47,255 bases of DNA from Prevotella sp. (GTDB taxonomy: Bacteria > Bacteroidota > Bacteroidia > Bacteroidales > Bacteroidaceae). Below, piece by piece: positions 27,457-35,440 of the stretch. The translations under genes were made by a program, and so were the position numbers. Below the pieces are notes generated by a model. The model did not search any database. It saw nothing but the letters and a program-made list of their open reading frames with translations, and was not told the origin of the DNA. Positions within the stretch are counted from its first letter, which is position 1; each line of letters opens with the position of its first letter. The stretch spans positions 1 through 47,255 of the forward strand of contig JAFZSR010000064.1 of the NCBI GenBank assembly GCA_017619275.1, written 5' to 3'.

Positions 27457-27481
27457 GTGCGCCTACGCGCGCACTTTTTTT
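27457..27481 (+). terminator. Rho-independent-like terminator before the AAA ATPase gene
   Basis: Stem GTGCGC/GCGCAC (27457-27462 with 27469-27474), 6-nt loop, then seven T. It sits 38 bases before the AAA gene ATG, a position suited to attenuation. Confidence 0.55.
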
Positions 27482-27518
27482 GCGTTGTATTGGAATTCTA
27501 TGATTAAACTTGTATCGC

Positions 27519-29651
27519 ATGACACAAATATTTGTTTCAATGATTATTGAAGGCGAGTATCAAAACTTGGCCTGCAACACTGGTGATGCCGTTGTGGTGG
27601 TGAAGCTCGACAAGAGCATGAAAGCCGACGAGCACTATTCCTTTTTCATCTATACCGACGACCTGATGCTGATGGCCGACGCCGAGACCGGACAAGACAC
27701 TGTGGAGCGCCGTGGACGCGTGCTCCAAGCACATTTGCACGGGCGTTGCCCATGGATGCCGGGCAACTATTTCCTGCTGCTGCGCTGGGCTCATGACGAT
27801 GTGCTGCGCTACGACCTACAACTCGACGAACACCACCAGTGGCACGTGGACGCGACCCCTACACGCTGCCAGTACATGAGCCGCGAGGACATACTCAGCG
27901 GCACTCTCATCATGCAGCGGGCAGCGTGGAGCAGGCTGAGCAGCCATCCCGGCGCCAGACAGCTGAAAGAGTGGTGCATCAACAGGGCCATGCAGAACCG
28001 CGTGAATGCCAGCCGCTGCAACGACCATTACAACCCGCTGGAGATGAACGACAATCTGCTGGTGGCCTACCGCTCGCGCATCTGGCGAACGATGGTGCCG
28101 CTGATGATGAAGAGAATTGGCAACATCGAAGGTGAACTGTGCCCCGTAGACTGCGCCATCCTCTTCGATCCCACGAGGAGCAATGCTTTCGAGGAGCTGC
28201 ATAGCATCTTCGGCGACAGCTCGGCTGCCAACAATCCTTTCGACATGTTTCAGTCGTGGGCCGACGATAGTAGATTGCGAATCTACTGTTTCCGCAACAT
28301 AGGCGCACTCGTCGATACTGGTGGCAAGAACCTCATGCGCGCCATCCTGCGCCACTGTCCCACGAAAAACAAAAAAGTCATCTTCATGGGCACACAGCAG
28401 GAGATCGACGCGTTGTTGGAACAAAACCCCACGCTGCAGCAATACTTCCCGCCGCAGAACCGTTTGAGCGAGGAACCCTATTCGTGCCAGGACATGTTGC
28501 GGCTATTCTTTAGCGAAGCCGATGGAGCCCACTTGCTGCTGTCGTGCAAGGCACGCGAGAAAGCTTGGCGCGTGGTGGGTAAGGCTTGGCGGCAAGGTAT
28601 CATCAGCAACTGGACTATGGAAGATATGCGCCAATGGGTGAACGACGAGCTGGTGCCAGCCAACATGAAAGGGCTCATCCAGCGGCGACAACAGCTACGC
28701 GACGACCAGTGTCCACACCTGATGCTGCCCGAAGACCTCGACGCGGCCACGTTGCTGCGGCAGCAGTCGTCTTTCGACGCGGCCATGCACGAACTGAACC
28801 AGATGGTGGGCCTCGACGAACTGAAGCAGAGCATCACCACGCTGGCCCGCCGCATGCGTTTCAATGTGGAGCGCCGACAGCTGGGGTTGCCCATCAACGA
28901 CATGGCCACCTACCACGCCGTCTTCACCGGTAATCCCGGCACGGGCAAGACCACCGTCGCCCGTCTGCTGGGCAAGATTTACCACTCGCTGGGACTGCTC
29001 TCGCGTGGCGAGGTGGTTTGCGCCGAACGCTCCACCATGGTGGGACGCTACATCGGCGAGACCGAAGAGAACATGAAGCATCTGTTGGAGGAGGCCCGTG
29101 GCAATGTGCTCTTCGTCGATGAGGCCTACACGCTCTACAACAAGAACGACGACAAGGATTTCGGCCGCCATGCCGTGGAGGCGCTGCTGGTGATGCTGTC
29201 GCGCCACAACCCCGACATGCTCATCGTCTTCGCCGGATACCAAAAGGAGATGGATAATCTGATGCAGATGAATCCCGGACTGGCGGGGCGCTTCCCCTAT
29301 AAGTTCCATTTCCTTGACTACAACGCGCCACAGCTGATGCAAATTGTGGAGCGCGTGTTGCAGCGCGATAGCTACGAGCTAACCGACGATGCCCGTCAGG
29401 CGCTGCAGCAGGGTATAGCCTTGACCGTGCAAAACCGCACCGACACCTTTGCCAATGCTCGATGGGCCGAGCAGCTGGTGATGAACGGCATCATACCCGC
29501 CATGGCCGACCGCATAGCATCGGCACCCCATGCCTACGACCGCGCCGTCTATCAGCGTATAGAGGCGGTCGACGTGGACGTGGCACTGGAGCGCTTCGGG
29601 GTCAAGGCACCGCAAACACGTCAGCGCAGAACCATCGGTTTCTGCGCCTGA
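27519..29651 (+). CDS. CbxX/CfxQ-type AAA ATPase with a degenerate first AAA domain
   Basis: 710 residues from ATG 27519 (a TTG at 27510 is also possible). The C-terminal AAA domain has GNPGTGKTT (471-479, Walker A), NVLFVDEAYTLYNKND (Walker B near 530-536), IVFAGYQKEMDNLMQMNPGL and AGRFPYKFHF (arginine finger region), matching the CbxX/CfxQ/SpoVK group. Residues about 208-350 align by eye with the same layout (CAILFDPTRSNAFEELHSIF; LRIYCFRNIGALVDTGGKNL; VIFMGTQQEIDALLEQNPTL; QQYFPPQNRL) but lack Walker A and B residues, suggesting an inactive AAA domain. Residues 1-200 are unrecognised. Relatives remodel protein complexes (Rubisco activase CbxX, EccA). The partner here is unknown. Confidence 0.88.
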   Translation: MTQIFVSMIIEGEYQNLACNTGDAVVVVKLDKSMKADEHYSFFIYTDDLMLMADAETGQDTVERRGRVLQAHLHGRCPWMPGNYFLLLRWAHDDVLRYDLQLDEHHQWHVDATPTRCQYMSREDILSGTLIMQRAAWSRLSSHPGARQLKEWCINRAMQNRVNASRCNDHYNPLEMNDNLLVAYRSRIWRTMVPLMMKRIGNIEGELCPVDCAILFDPTRSNAFEELHSIFGDSSAANNPFDMFQSWADDSRLRIYCFRNIGALVDTGGKNLMRAILRHCPTKNKKVIFMGTQQEIDALLEQNPTLQQYFPPQNRLSEEPYSCQDMLRLFFSEADGAHLLLSCKAREKAWRVVGKAWRQGIISNWTMEDMRQWVNDELVPANMKGLIQRRQQLRDDQCPHLMLPEDLDAATLLRQQSSFDAAMHELNQMVGLDELKQSITTLARRMRFNVERRQLGLPINDMATYHAVFTGNPGTGKTTVARLLGKIYHSLGLLSRGEVVCAERSTMVGRYIGETEENMKHLLEEARGNVLFVDEAYTLYNKNDDKDFGRHAVEALLVMLSRHNPDMLIVFAGYQKEMDNLMQMNPGLAGRFPYKFHFLDYNAPQLMQIVERVLQRDSYELTDDARQALQQGIALTVQNRTDTFANARWAEQLVMNGIIPAMADRIASAPHAYDRAVYQRIEAVDVDVALERFGVKAPQTRQRRTIGFCA

Positions 29652-29715
29652 CGGCTGCGGCCACAGCCAGCATCAAAAAAAGGGGAAAAAAAGATGTCGT
29701 TTCGCGGAAAATGAG

Positions 29716-29723
29716 TAACTTTG
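29716..29723 (+). promoter_or_regulatory. -7 box of the S46 peptidase gene
   Basis: TAACTTTG, followed by a leader of about 25 nt to ATG 29755. I do not see a good -33 element. Confidence 0.5.
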
Positions 29724-29754
29724 CACCCAATAAACCTATCAAAAGAAAGAACGT

Positions 29755-31881
29755 ATGAAAAAAACATTGTTGAGCCTCGTGGCTGCCTTGCCCTTCTGCG
29801 GAGCAATGGCCGACGAGGGCATGTGGACACTCTACGACCTGCCGCAGGCCGTCTACGAAAAAATGCAGCTGGAGGGCTACCAGCTGCCCTACGACAAACT
29901 CTACAAGGCCGACGACGCCATTATGAAGAGCGTGGTGAATTTCTCGGGCTATTGCTCGGGCGTCGTCGTCAGCCCCGACGGGCTTGTCTTCACCAATCAC
30001 CACTGCGGCTTCGAGGCCATCCGCAGCCACAGCACCGTGGAGCACGACTACATGCTCAACGGATTCATAGCCAAGAGCTACGAGGAGGAGCTGCCCAACG
30101 AGAATATGTTCGTGAGTTTCATGGTGGAGCAGAAGGACATCACCGATCAGGTGATTACGCCGCGATTCCAAGAGATGAGCATGATGGAACAGTCCATGTT
30201 CCTCGACAGCTTGGAGAACGCTCTCTCCAAGGAGGTCAAAGCCAAGGACAAAACCTTGCGCCTGGAGCTGAAACCCTTCTACGAGGGCAACCGCTACTAC
30301 GTCACCACCTATCGCGACTTCACCGACCTGCGCCTCGTCTTCGCCATCCCCAAGTCGATGGGAAAGTTTGGCGGCGAGACCGACAACTGGATGTGGCCGC
30401 GCCAGACGTGCGACTTCAGCGTGTTCCGCATCTATGCCGACCCGGAGACCAACGGTCCGGCAGCCTATAGCGAGAAGAACGTGCCCTATCACCCCCAGCA
30501 CTGGGCCAAGGTGAGCACCGAGGGCTACCGCGAAGGCGACTTCTCGATGACCATGGGCTATCCCGGCAGTACCAGCCGCTATCTGAGCAGCTACGGCATT
30601 GGCGAGCGCTATGCGCAAAACGCCACCAGGGCACAGGTGCGCGGCGTGAAGCAGGAGGTGATGAAGCGCCACATGGACAAGGCCGAGGGCGTGCGCATCA
30701 AGTACGACTCGAAATATGCCCAGTCGTCGAACTACTGGAAGAACTCCATCGGCATGAACAAGTGCATCGACAGCATTGGCCTCATCCAGCAGAAGGAGCA
30801 GTTCGAACAGCAGTTGCAGCGCTGGCAGGACAGCACGGGCTACCTGAAGGGTAAGCTCGACCTGCAGCGCATGCGGCAGCTCTACGAGCAGCGCATCGCC
30901 ATCAGCGAGGAACTCATGCTCTGGGGCGAGAGCTTCTCGCGCAACGAGGAACTCACGCAACGTGCTATGCGCGCCAACACCCCGAACACTCGCAGAGAGG
31001 GCAGCGGCAAACGTGCGCACATCAACTTCAAGGACAACAGCGACACTTGGGACTACGACACCGACCGCGAGATACTGGGCGCCATGCTGCAGAACTATCG
31101 CGAGCAGGTAAAGGACCAGAAATGGCTCCCTGAATTTTATACAAAGGTCATCGACCGCAAGTTCCATGGCGACTGCCAGGCATACGCCAACCACCTCTAC
31201 AAGAAGTCGGCACTCATCAAGAAGGGACGCGTGTATCCCAACAAAGGCTCGTTCATGAAAGACCTGGGCGTGAGCTACGGCTACGAGCTTACCCAGCTGC
31301 GCGATGCCTTGCGCAACCAGCTCGTGGGCGTATCGGCCGAGATTGAGAAGCAGGAGCAGTACCTCTGCGATGCCAAGCTGCGCATGGAACAGGACATGCC
31401 CCACTACAGCGACGCCAACTTCACCATGCGCATGAGCTACGGACAGGTAAAGGAATACAAGCTGGGCGGACGTCCGTCGGGCTACTACACCGATGCCGTC
31501 AGTCTGTTACGCAAGATGCAGGTGGCCGACCAGCAGGAAGACTACCGCGTGGAGCCTGAAATGATGGCTCTGATGAACGTGGCCAGCACACCAGCCCCCG
31601 GGACCGTGCCTCGCTACTTCGACAAACATACGAAGAAGTTGCAGCTTTGCTTCCTCACCACCAACGACATCACCGGCGGCAACAGCGGTTCGCCCATGTT
31701 CGACGGACAGAACCGCCTCATCGGACTGGCTTTCGACGGCAACTGGGACTCGCTGTCGAGCGACATCTTCTTCGACTCGCAGTTGGCACGCTGCATCGGC
31801 GTCGACATCCGCTTTGTGCTCTACATGATGGACTACTGGGGGAATGCCGACCGACTGCTGAAGGAAATCACAGGAAAATGA
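29755..31881 (+). CDS. S46-family dipeptidyl-peptidase (DPP7-like)
   Basis: 708 residues with a signal peptide (LLSLVAALPFCGAMA). It is a periplasmic serine exopeptidase removing N-terminal dipeptides, important in protein fermentation by Bacteroidota. The triad is visible: VFTNHHCGFEAI (His83), WMWPRQTCDFSVFRIY (Asp220) and TGGNSGSPMFDG (Ser644). The S1 specificity position, 18 residues after the serine, is Gly662 (AFDGNWDS) rather than Arg, which in characterised enzymes separates DPP7 (hydrophobic P1) from DPP11 (Asp/Glu P1); DPP7-type specificity is therefore inferred. It is followed by an aspartyl protease gene 15 bases away, suggesting a proteolytic pair. Confidence 0.95.
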   Translation: MKKTLLSLVAALPFCGAMADEGMWTLYDLPQAVYEKMQLEGYQLPYDKLYKADDAIMKSVVNFSGYCSGVVVSPDGLVFTNHHCGFEAIRSHSTVEHDYMLNGFIAKSYEEELPNENMFVSFMVEQKDITDQVITPRFQEMSMMEQSMFLDSLENALSKEVKAKDKTLRLELKPFYEGNRYYVTTYRDFTDLRLVFAIPKSMGKFGGETDNWMWPRQTCDFSVFRIYADPETNGPAAYSEKNVPYHPQHWAKVSTEGYREGDFSMTMGYPGSTSRYLSSYGIGERYAQNATRAQVRGVKQEVMKRHMDKAEGVRIKYDSKYAQSSNYWKNSIGMNKCIDSIGLIQQKEQFEQQLQRWQDSTGYLKGKLDLQRMRQLYEQRIAISEELMLWGESFSRNEELTQRAMRANTPNTRREGSGKRAHINFKDNSDTWDYDTDREILGAMLQNYREQVKDQKWLPEFYTKVIDRKFHGDCQAYANHLYKKSALIKKGRVYPNKGSFMKDLGVSYGYELTQLRDALRNQLVGVSAEIEKQEQYLCDAKLRMEQDMPHYSDANFTMRMSYGQVKEYKLGGRPSGYYTDAVSLLRKMQVADQQEDYRVEPEMMALMNVASTPAPGTVPRYFDKHTKKLQLCFLTTNDITGGNSGSPMFDGQNRLIGLAFDGNWDSLSSDIFFDSQLARCIGVDIRFVLYMMDYWGNADRLLKEITGK

Positions 31882-32000
31882 AAACGGAAATGAGAAATGA
31901 GAAAGGCTGAGAGGAAATATTGGCTTAACATGCAGACATGCCGCATGGCATTTCTCATCTTTTCTTTGCTCCTTTCTCCTTTCTCATTCCTCGTTTCTCA
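31882..32000. repeat. TTTCTCA heptad inverted repeat at the S46/aspartyl-protease junction
   Basis: The left arm (31882-31905, GGAAATGAGAAATGAG) starts immediately after the S46 stop. The right arm (31949-32000) has CCTTTCTCATT-type heptads in the opposite orientation and encodes the hydrophobic core of the next protein's signal peptide. Confidence 0.75.
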
Positions 32001-33168
32001 GGCTTTTGGCGGTTATCTTGTTGATTTCAAGACATCGGCCAAAAACTTCTCCGACACTATCGCCATTGAGTGGACGGGCCACCAAGTGTATGTCCCCGTC
32101 GTCATCAATGGCCAGCACATGCGCTTCCTGCTCGACACCGGTGCCGGGCAGAGCGTGGTGTATGAGGGCACGGAGCTGGCCAATGGACCATCGGCGGGTA
32201 GTATCGTCTCGCACGATGCCACAGGCGGTAGCAGTACGGTGAACATGGTGATGTTGCCGCCTATCACATTGGGCAACACCACCCTCACAGGATGCCGTGC
32301 CACCGTGCAGCCAGGACCAGCACCAAGGGGAGTGGACGGGCTGCTGGGCTTCGATTTGGTGAACGGCGGCCTTTCACTGACCATCGACGTGCCTCGGCAG
32401 CTGCTCATCATCACCGACCGCTTTCTGCCTTCCCCACCACGGGGTGGCAGTATCAGGTATCGTCTGAACTACCACGTGCCCTACATCGACATCTATCCCT
32501 TCGGGCGTCAGCGCGAGCGGGTGCTCATCGACACCGGCAGCCCTCGTTTCTTTGCCATGAACAAGCAGCACTTCGACGATGCGCTGCTCGACATGCTGCC
32601 CCGTCATGCCGACCCCGCCACCGTGAGTCGCTGGGGCGACCTCACCATCGAGGGGCGAGCCATCGGTCGCCATGCCATCGGCCATTACGGCGTGGAGCCG
32701 CTGGGTGAGGTGGCGTTCCTGTGCCTCAACCATTTGCAGATAGGCTCCAGCGTGTTCTCCGACTTGCACTGCATCACTACACAGGGCGGCTCACATCTGG
32801 GAGCGGCCCTGTTGCAGCATGCCGTAGTCACTTTCGATGCAAAGAGAAAAAGAGTAACCATCACGCCCTGTACGGATGGGGAAGGAGATGCCTCGGTTGG
32901 TATCCCCGTTGGCAACCGCCAACTGGAGATGGCCTTCGTGGCTAATAACGACGGACTGCCACAGGTAGGGCTGGTGTTGCCGCAGAGTGATCCCTACCGA
33001 CAGGGATTCCGGCAGGGCGACGTCATCGAGCAAATCGATGGCCGACCCGTGCTCAGCCTTGCACAATTCATGCGTTGGGGCTTTGAGGTGGGCCGTACCT
33101 ACACCTTTACCCTGCGCGCTACTGACGGCCAGCAACACACGGCCAACTGGGTGCGCATCGCCAAGTGA
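31897..33168 (+). CDS. Retropepsin-like aspartyl protease with C-terminal PDZ-like domain
   Basis: 423 residues from ATG 31897; ATGs at 31930 or 31945 give more typical signal peptides (MAFLIFSLLLSPFSFLVSQA). Two aspartyl half-sites are present: RFLLDTGAGQSVV (residues about 76-88) with LLGFDLVNGGLSLTID, and RVLIDTGSPRFFAMN (about 208-222). This matches single-chain clan AA proteases of Bacteroidota. Residues about 330-420 resemble a PDZ domain (VGLVLPQSDPYRQGFRQGDV; IEQIDGRPVLSLAQFM). It is likely periplasmic. It lies 15 bases after the S46 peptidase, so probably co-expressed. Substrate unknown. Confidence 0.88.
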   Translation: MRKAERKYWLNMQTCRMAFLIFSLLLSPFSFLVSQAFGGYLVDFKTSAKNFSDTIAIEWTGHQVYVPVVINGQHMRFLLDTGAGQSVVYEGTELANGPSAGSIVSHDATGGSSTVNMVMLPPITLGNTTLTGCRATVQPGPAPRGVDGLLGFDLVNGGLSLTIDVPRQLLIITDRFLPSPPRGGSIRYRLNYHVPYIDIYPFGRQRERVLIDTGSPRFFAMNKQHFDDALLDMLPRHADPATVSRWGDLTIEGRAIGRHAIGHYGVEPLGEVAFLCLNHLQIGSSVFSDLHCITTQGGSHLGAALLQHAVVTFDAKRKRVTITPCTDGEGDASVGIPVGNRQLEMAFVANNDGLPQVGLVLPQSDPYRQGFRQGDVIEQIDGRPVLSLAQFMRWGFEVGRTYTFTLRATDGQQHTANWVRIAK

Positions 33169-33172
33169 ACAA

Positions 33173-33208
33173 AAAAAGCGCTAACTTTGCAAAAAGTCAG
33201 CGCTTTTT
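33173..33208. terminator. Bidirectional terminator between convergent genes
   Basis: AAAAAGCGCT (33173-33182) pairs with AGCGCTTTTT (33199-33208), with further ACTT/AAGT pairing inside. The A and T tracts on the two sides suit termination in both directions. Confidence 0.8.
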
Positions 33209-33217
33209 AGAGAAAGC

Positions 33218-33997
33218 CTACATCTTCGAGATGATGCCGAGCTTGGTGGCGCGGATGAATTCGATGATGTGTCGAATCTGCGGACCGTCGGGCACCTGCT
33301 GCTCAATCTGCATCACAGCATCGAAGACGCTGGTCTGACCCATAAACACCAAGCGGTAGGCATTGGCGATGTGTTTCAGCGTCTTCTCGTCGACGCCGTA
33401 GAACTTGCCCATGGTGTAGTTTACGCCACCATACTCTGAGCGCTTGGTGCAAATGATGTAGGGGGGCACGTCCTTGGAGAAGGTGGTGCCGGCCTGGATC
33501 ATCGCTCCCTCGCCGACGCGCGTCTTGGCATTCTCAATGACGGAAGAGCTGAAGATGACGCCATCCTCAATCACACAGTCGCCGGCAATCTTCGTGCCAT
33601 AGCCAAAGACGCAGCGGTTGCCCACGACGGTGTCGTGGCTGATGTGTGCGCCCTCCATGAGCACGTTGTCGTTGCCCACGATGGTCTTGCCACCGGTGTG
33701 GGTGGCACGGTTGATGACCACGTTCTCGCGGATGATGTTGTTGTCGCCGATGATGCACTCCGACTTCTCGCCACGGAAATCGAAATCCTGCGGCAGCGCT
33801 CCGATGACGCTGCCTTGGTGCACCTTGTTATGGCCGCCCATGCGTGTGCCGTCGAGGATGCTCACGAAGGGGAAGATGATGCAGTTGTCGCCGATAACCA
33901 CGTCGTCCTCGATGTAGACGAAGGGGAATATCTTGCAGTTGTCGCCGATCTTCGCCTTGGGCGAGATCTCGGCTCTTGGACTTATTTCGCTTGCCAT
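33218..33997 (-). CDS. lpxA: LpxA-type UDP-N-acetylglucosamine acyltransferase
   Basis: 259 residues with left-handed beta-helix hexapeptides throughout (ISPRAEISPKAKIGDNCKIF, VVIGDNCIIFPFVSI). MEGAHISHDTVVGNRC contains both conserved histidines (His118 and His121; E. coli His122/His125). The C-terminal helical part (IANAYRLVFMG; IRATKLGI) fits LpxA, which starts lipid A synthesis by adding a 3-hydroxyacyl chain to UDP-GlcNAc. In Bacteroidota the main lpxA usually lies with lpxD and lpxC/fabZ; this copy lies at the end of an efflux cluster 15 bases from the TolC gene, so it may be a paralogue of somewhat different specificity. Confidence 0.85.
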   Translation of the reverse strand: MASEISPRAEISPKAKIGDNCKIFPFVYIEDDVVIGDNCIIFPFVSILDGTRMGGHNKVHQGSVIGALPQDFDFRGEKSECIIGDNNIIRENVVINRATHTGGKTIVGNDNVLMEGAHISHDTVVGNRCVFGYGTKIAGDCVIEDGVIFSSSVIENAKTRVGEGAMIQAGTTFSKDVPPYIICTKRSEYGGVNYTMGKFYGVDEKTLKHIANAYRLVFMGQTSVFDAVMQIEQQVPDGPQIRHIIEFIRATKLGIISKM

Positions 33998-34012
33998 AAT
34001 ACTTTCTTTTGT

Positions 34013-35395
34013 TTATTTACTTCCTCCGCCGAGTGCTTGGTAAAGGCTGACCACGGCCTGCATCTTGGCGAAGTCGTCGCTGACTTTCGAGATGCGGGCG
34101 TTGAGCAGCGAGCTTTGTGCCTGGATGACCTCCAGGTAGCTGCTGCCCTTCGAGGTGTATAGCTTGCGGGTGTCCTCAACGTTCTGATTGTACAAATCCA
34201 CCTGCTTCTGGTCGAGAAGGCTCTTTTCCTGACTGCTGTTGTAGGTGAGCAGGGCATTGCTCACCTCGTTTCCTGCCTTGAGGATGGTGTTCTGCCAGGT
34301 GTTGAAAGCCTGTTCCTGCTGTGCCTTGGCCACCTTGAGACCAGCCACTATCTGTCCGTGTTGGAAGATAGGCTGCGTGAGACTGCCAATGGCCGAGAGG
34401 AGCCACTTGCCGGGATTGACAATGGTACCAAGGTTGTTGGTGAAAGTGGCGTTGCCAGTGATGGTGAGGCTGGGATAGAAGCGCGAGCGGGCCGTCTCCA
34501 CGTCGTAGAAACACTGTGCCAATGCCATCTCGGCAGCGTGCACGTCGGCACGATTCGAGAGCAGCTGGATGCCCACGCCGGCAGAGAATTCCTCAGGCAG
34601 GTGCTGGTTATAGAACGAGCCACGGTCGATGCGGTGGCCAGCCTCGCCTAAAAGCAGTGAGAGCGAGTTCTCCATCTCGCGAATCTGCCGTTTCATGTCT
34701 ACGGTCTGTGCCTGAATCTGGTAGTAGCTGGCTTCGGCGCTCTGCACGCTGGTGCTGCGGGCGCGGCCCAGTTGCATCTGCAGCTTCATCATCTCCCACG
34801 TCTCTTTCACCAGACCTTCCATGTCGTTGAGGATGGCCAGTTGCTCGTCGAGCATCATCAGGGTGTAGTAGAGCGTAGCCACGCCGCAGATGATGCCTGT
34901 CTGTGCTGCCACCTGATAGTCCTTCATCATCAGCAGCTTCACCTGAGCAGAACGCTTCTGCGAGAGAATATTGCCGAAGAGGTCGACGTTCCACGAAGCG
35001 GAGATGGGCAGCTGGTAGGTCTTCGAGGTGGTGGCTCCGTCCATCTGCACACGGCTGATGGTGCCGCTGGGCGCAAAGGTTACGCCGGGCAGGAAAGCCA
35101 GCTTGGCCACCTTGAGCATGTCCTGCATCATCTGAACGTTCAGCGCTGCATTGAGCAGGTCGACGTTGTTCTCCAAGGCCGTCTCGATGAGTTGCTGCAA
35201 CTGTGGATCAGTAAACACCTCGCGCCAGGGCAGCTGACCAAAGTTCTCGTCGCTGTTCGTCATGAGGGTGTCCACGTCGCTCTGCACATCGCGTATCAGT
35301 CCCGTGGCGTTCACGTCGGGACGCTCATACTTATTGTAAAGACCGCAACTCACTATCATAAGCGAGCAAACGGTGAAAATCAGTATTTTCTTCAT
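34013..35395 (-). CDS. TolC/NodT-family outer-membrane efflux lipoprotein
   Basis: 460 residues from MKKILIFTVCSLMIVSC (ATG 35395; a start at 35407 is less typical). Lipobox ends at Cys17. The tandem OEP repeats are visible: LPWREVFTDPQLQQLIETAL and NNVDLLNAALNVQMMQD at the first, and NRADVHAAEMALAQCFYDVE, FYPSLTITGNATF, TQPIFQHGQIVAGLKVAKAQ at the second. It forms the outer-membrane channel of a tripartite pump together with the two genes upstream, which are read first. Substrate not predictable. Confidence 0.93.
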   Translation of the reverse strand: MKKILIFTVCSLMIVSCGLYNKYERPDVNATGLIRDVQSDVDTLMTNSDENFGQLPWREVFTDPQLQQLIETALENNVDLLNAALNVQMMQDMLKVAKLAFLPGVTFAPSGTISRVQMDGATTSKTYQLPISASWNVDLFGNILSQKRSAQVKLLMMKDYQVAAQTGIICGVATLYYTLMMLDEQLAILNDMEGLVKETWEMMKLQMQLGRARSTSVQSAEASYYQIQAQTVDMKRQIREMENSLSLLLGEAGHRIDRGSFYNQHLPEEFSAGVGIQLLSNRADVHAAEMALAQCFYDVETARSRFYPSLTITGNATFTNNLGTIVNPGKWLLSAIGSLTQPIFQHGQIVAGLKVAKAQQEQAFNTWQNTILKAGNEVSNALLTYNSSQEKSLLDQKQVDLYNQNVEDTRKLYTSKGSSYLEVIQAQSSLLNARISKVSDDFAKMQAVVSLYQALGGGSK

Positions 35396-35440
35396 AGTCA
35401 TAAACAAATCTACTTACTTCTTTACTCCTTTACTCGTTTA

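Larger units (their letters stand above)
27106..27481 (+). ncRNA. Candidate long leader or small RNA upstream of the AAA ATPase
   Basis: This unit runs from the predicted start of the 27068-27099 promoter to a hairpin plus T-run at 27457-27481. No convincing plus-strand protein is inside: a 70-codon frame (27291-27503) crosses the terminator and lacks family signs. A 70-codon minus-strand frame (27153-27365) has a plausible composition but no promoter that I can see. The unit also contains repeat copy B. It may be an attenuator for the AAA gene, an independent RNA, or decayed DNA. The call rests only on promoter and terminator. Confidence 0.3.
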
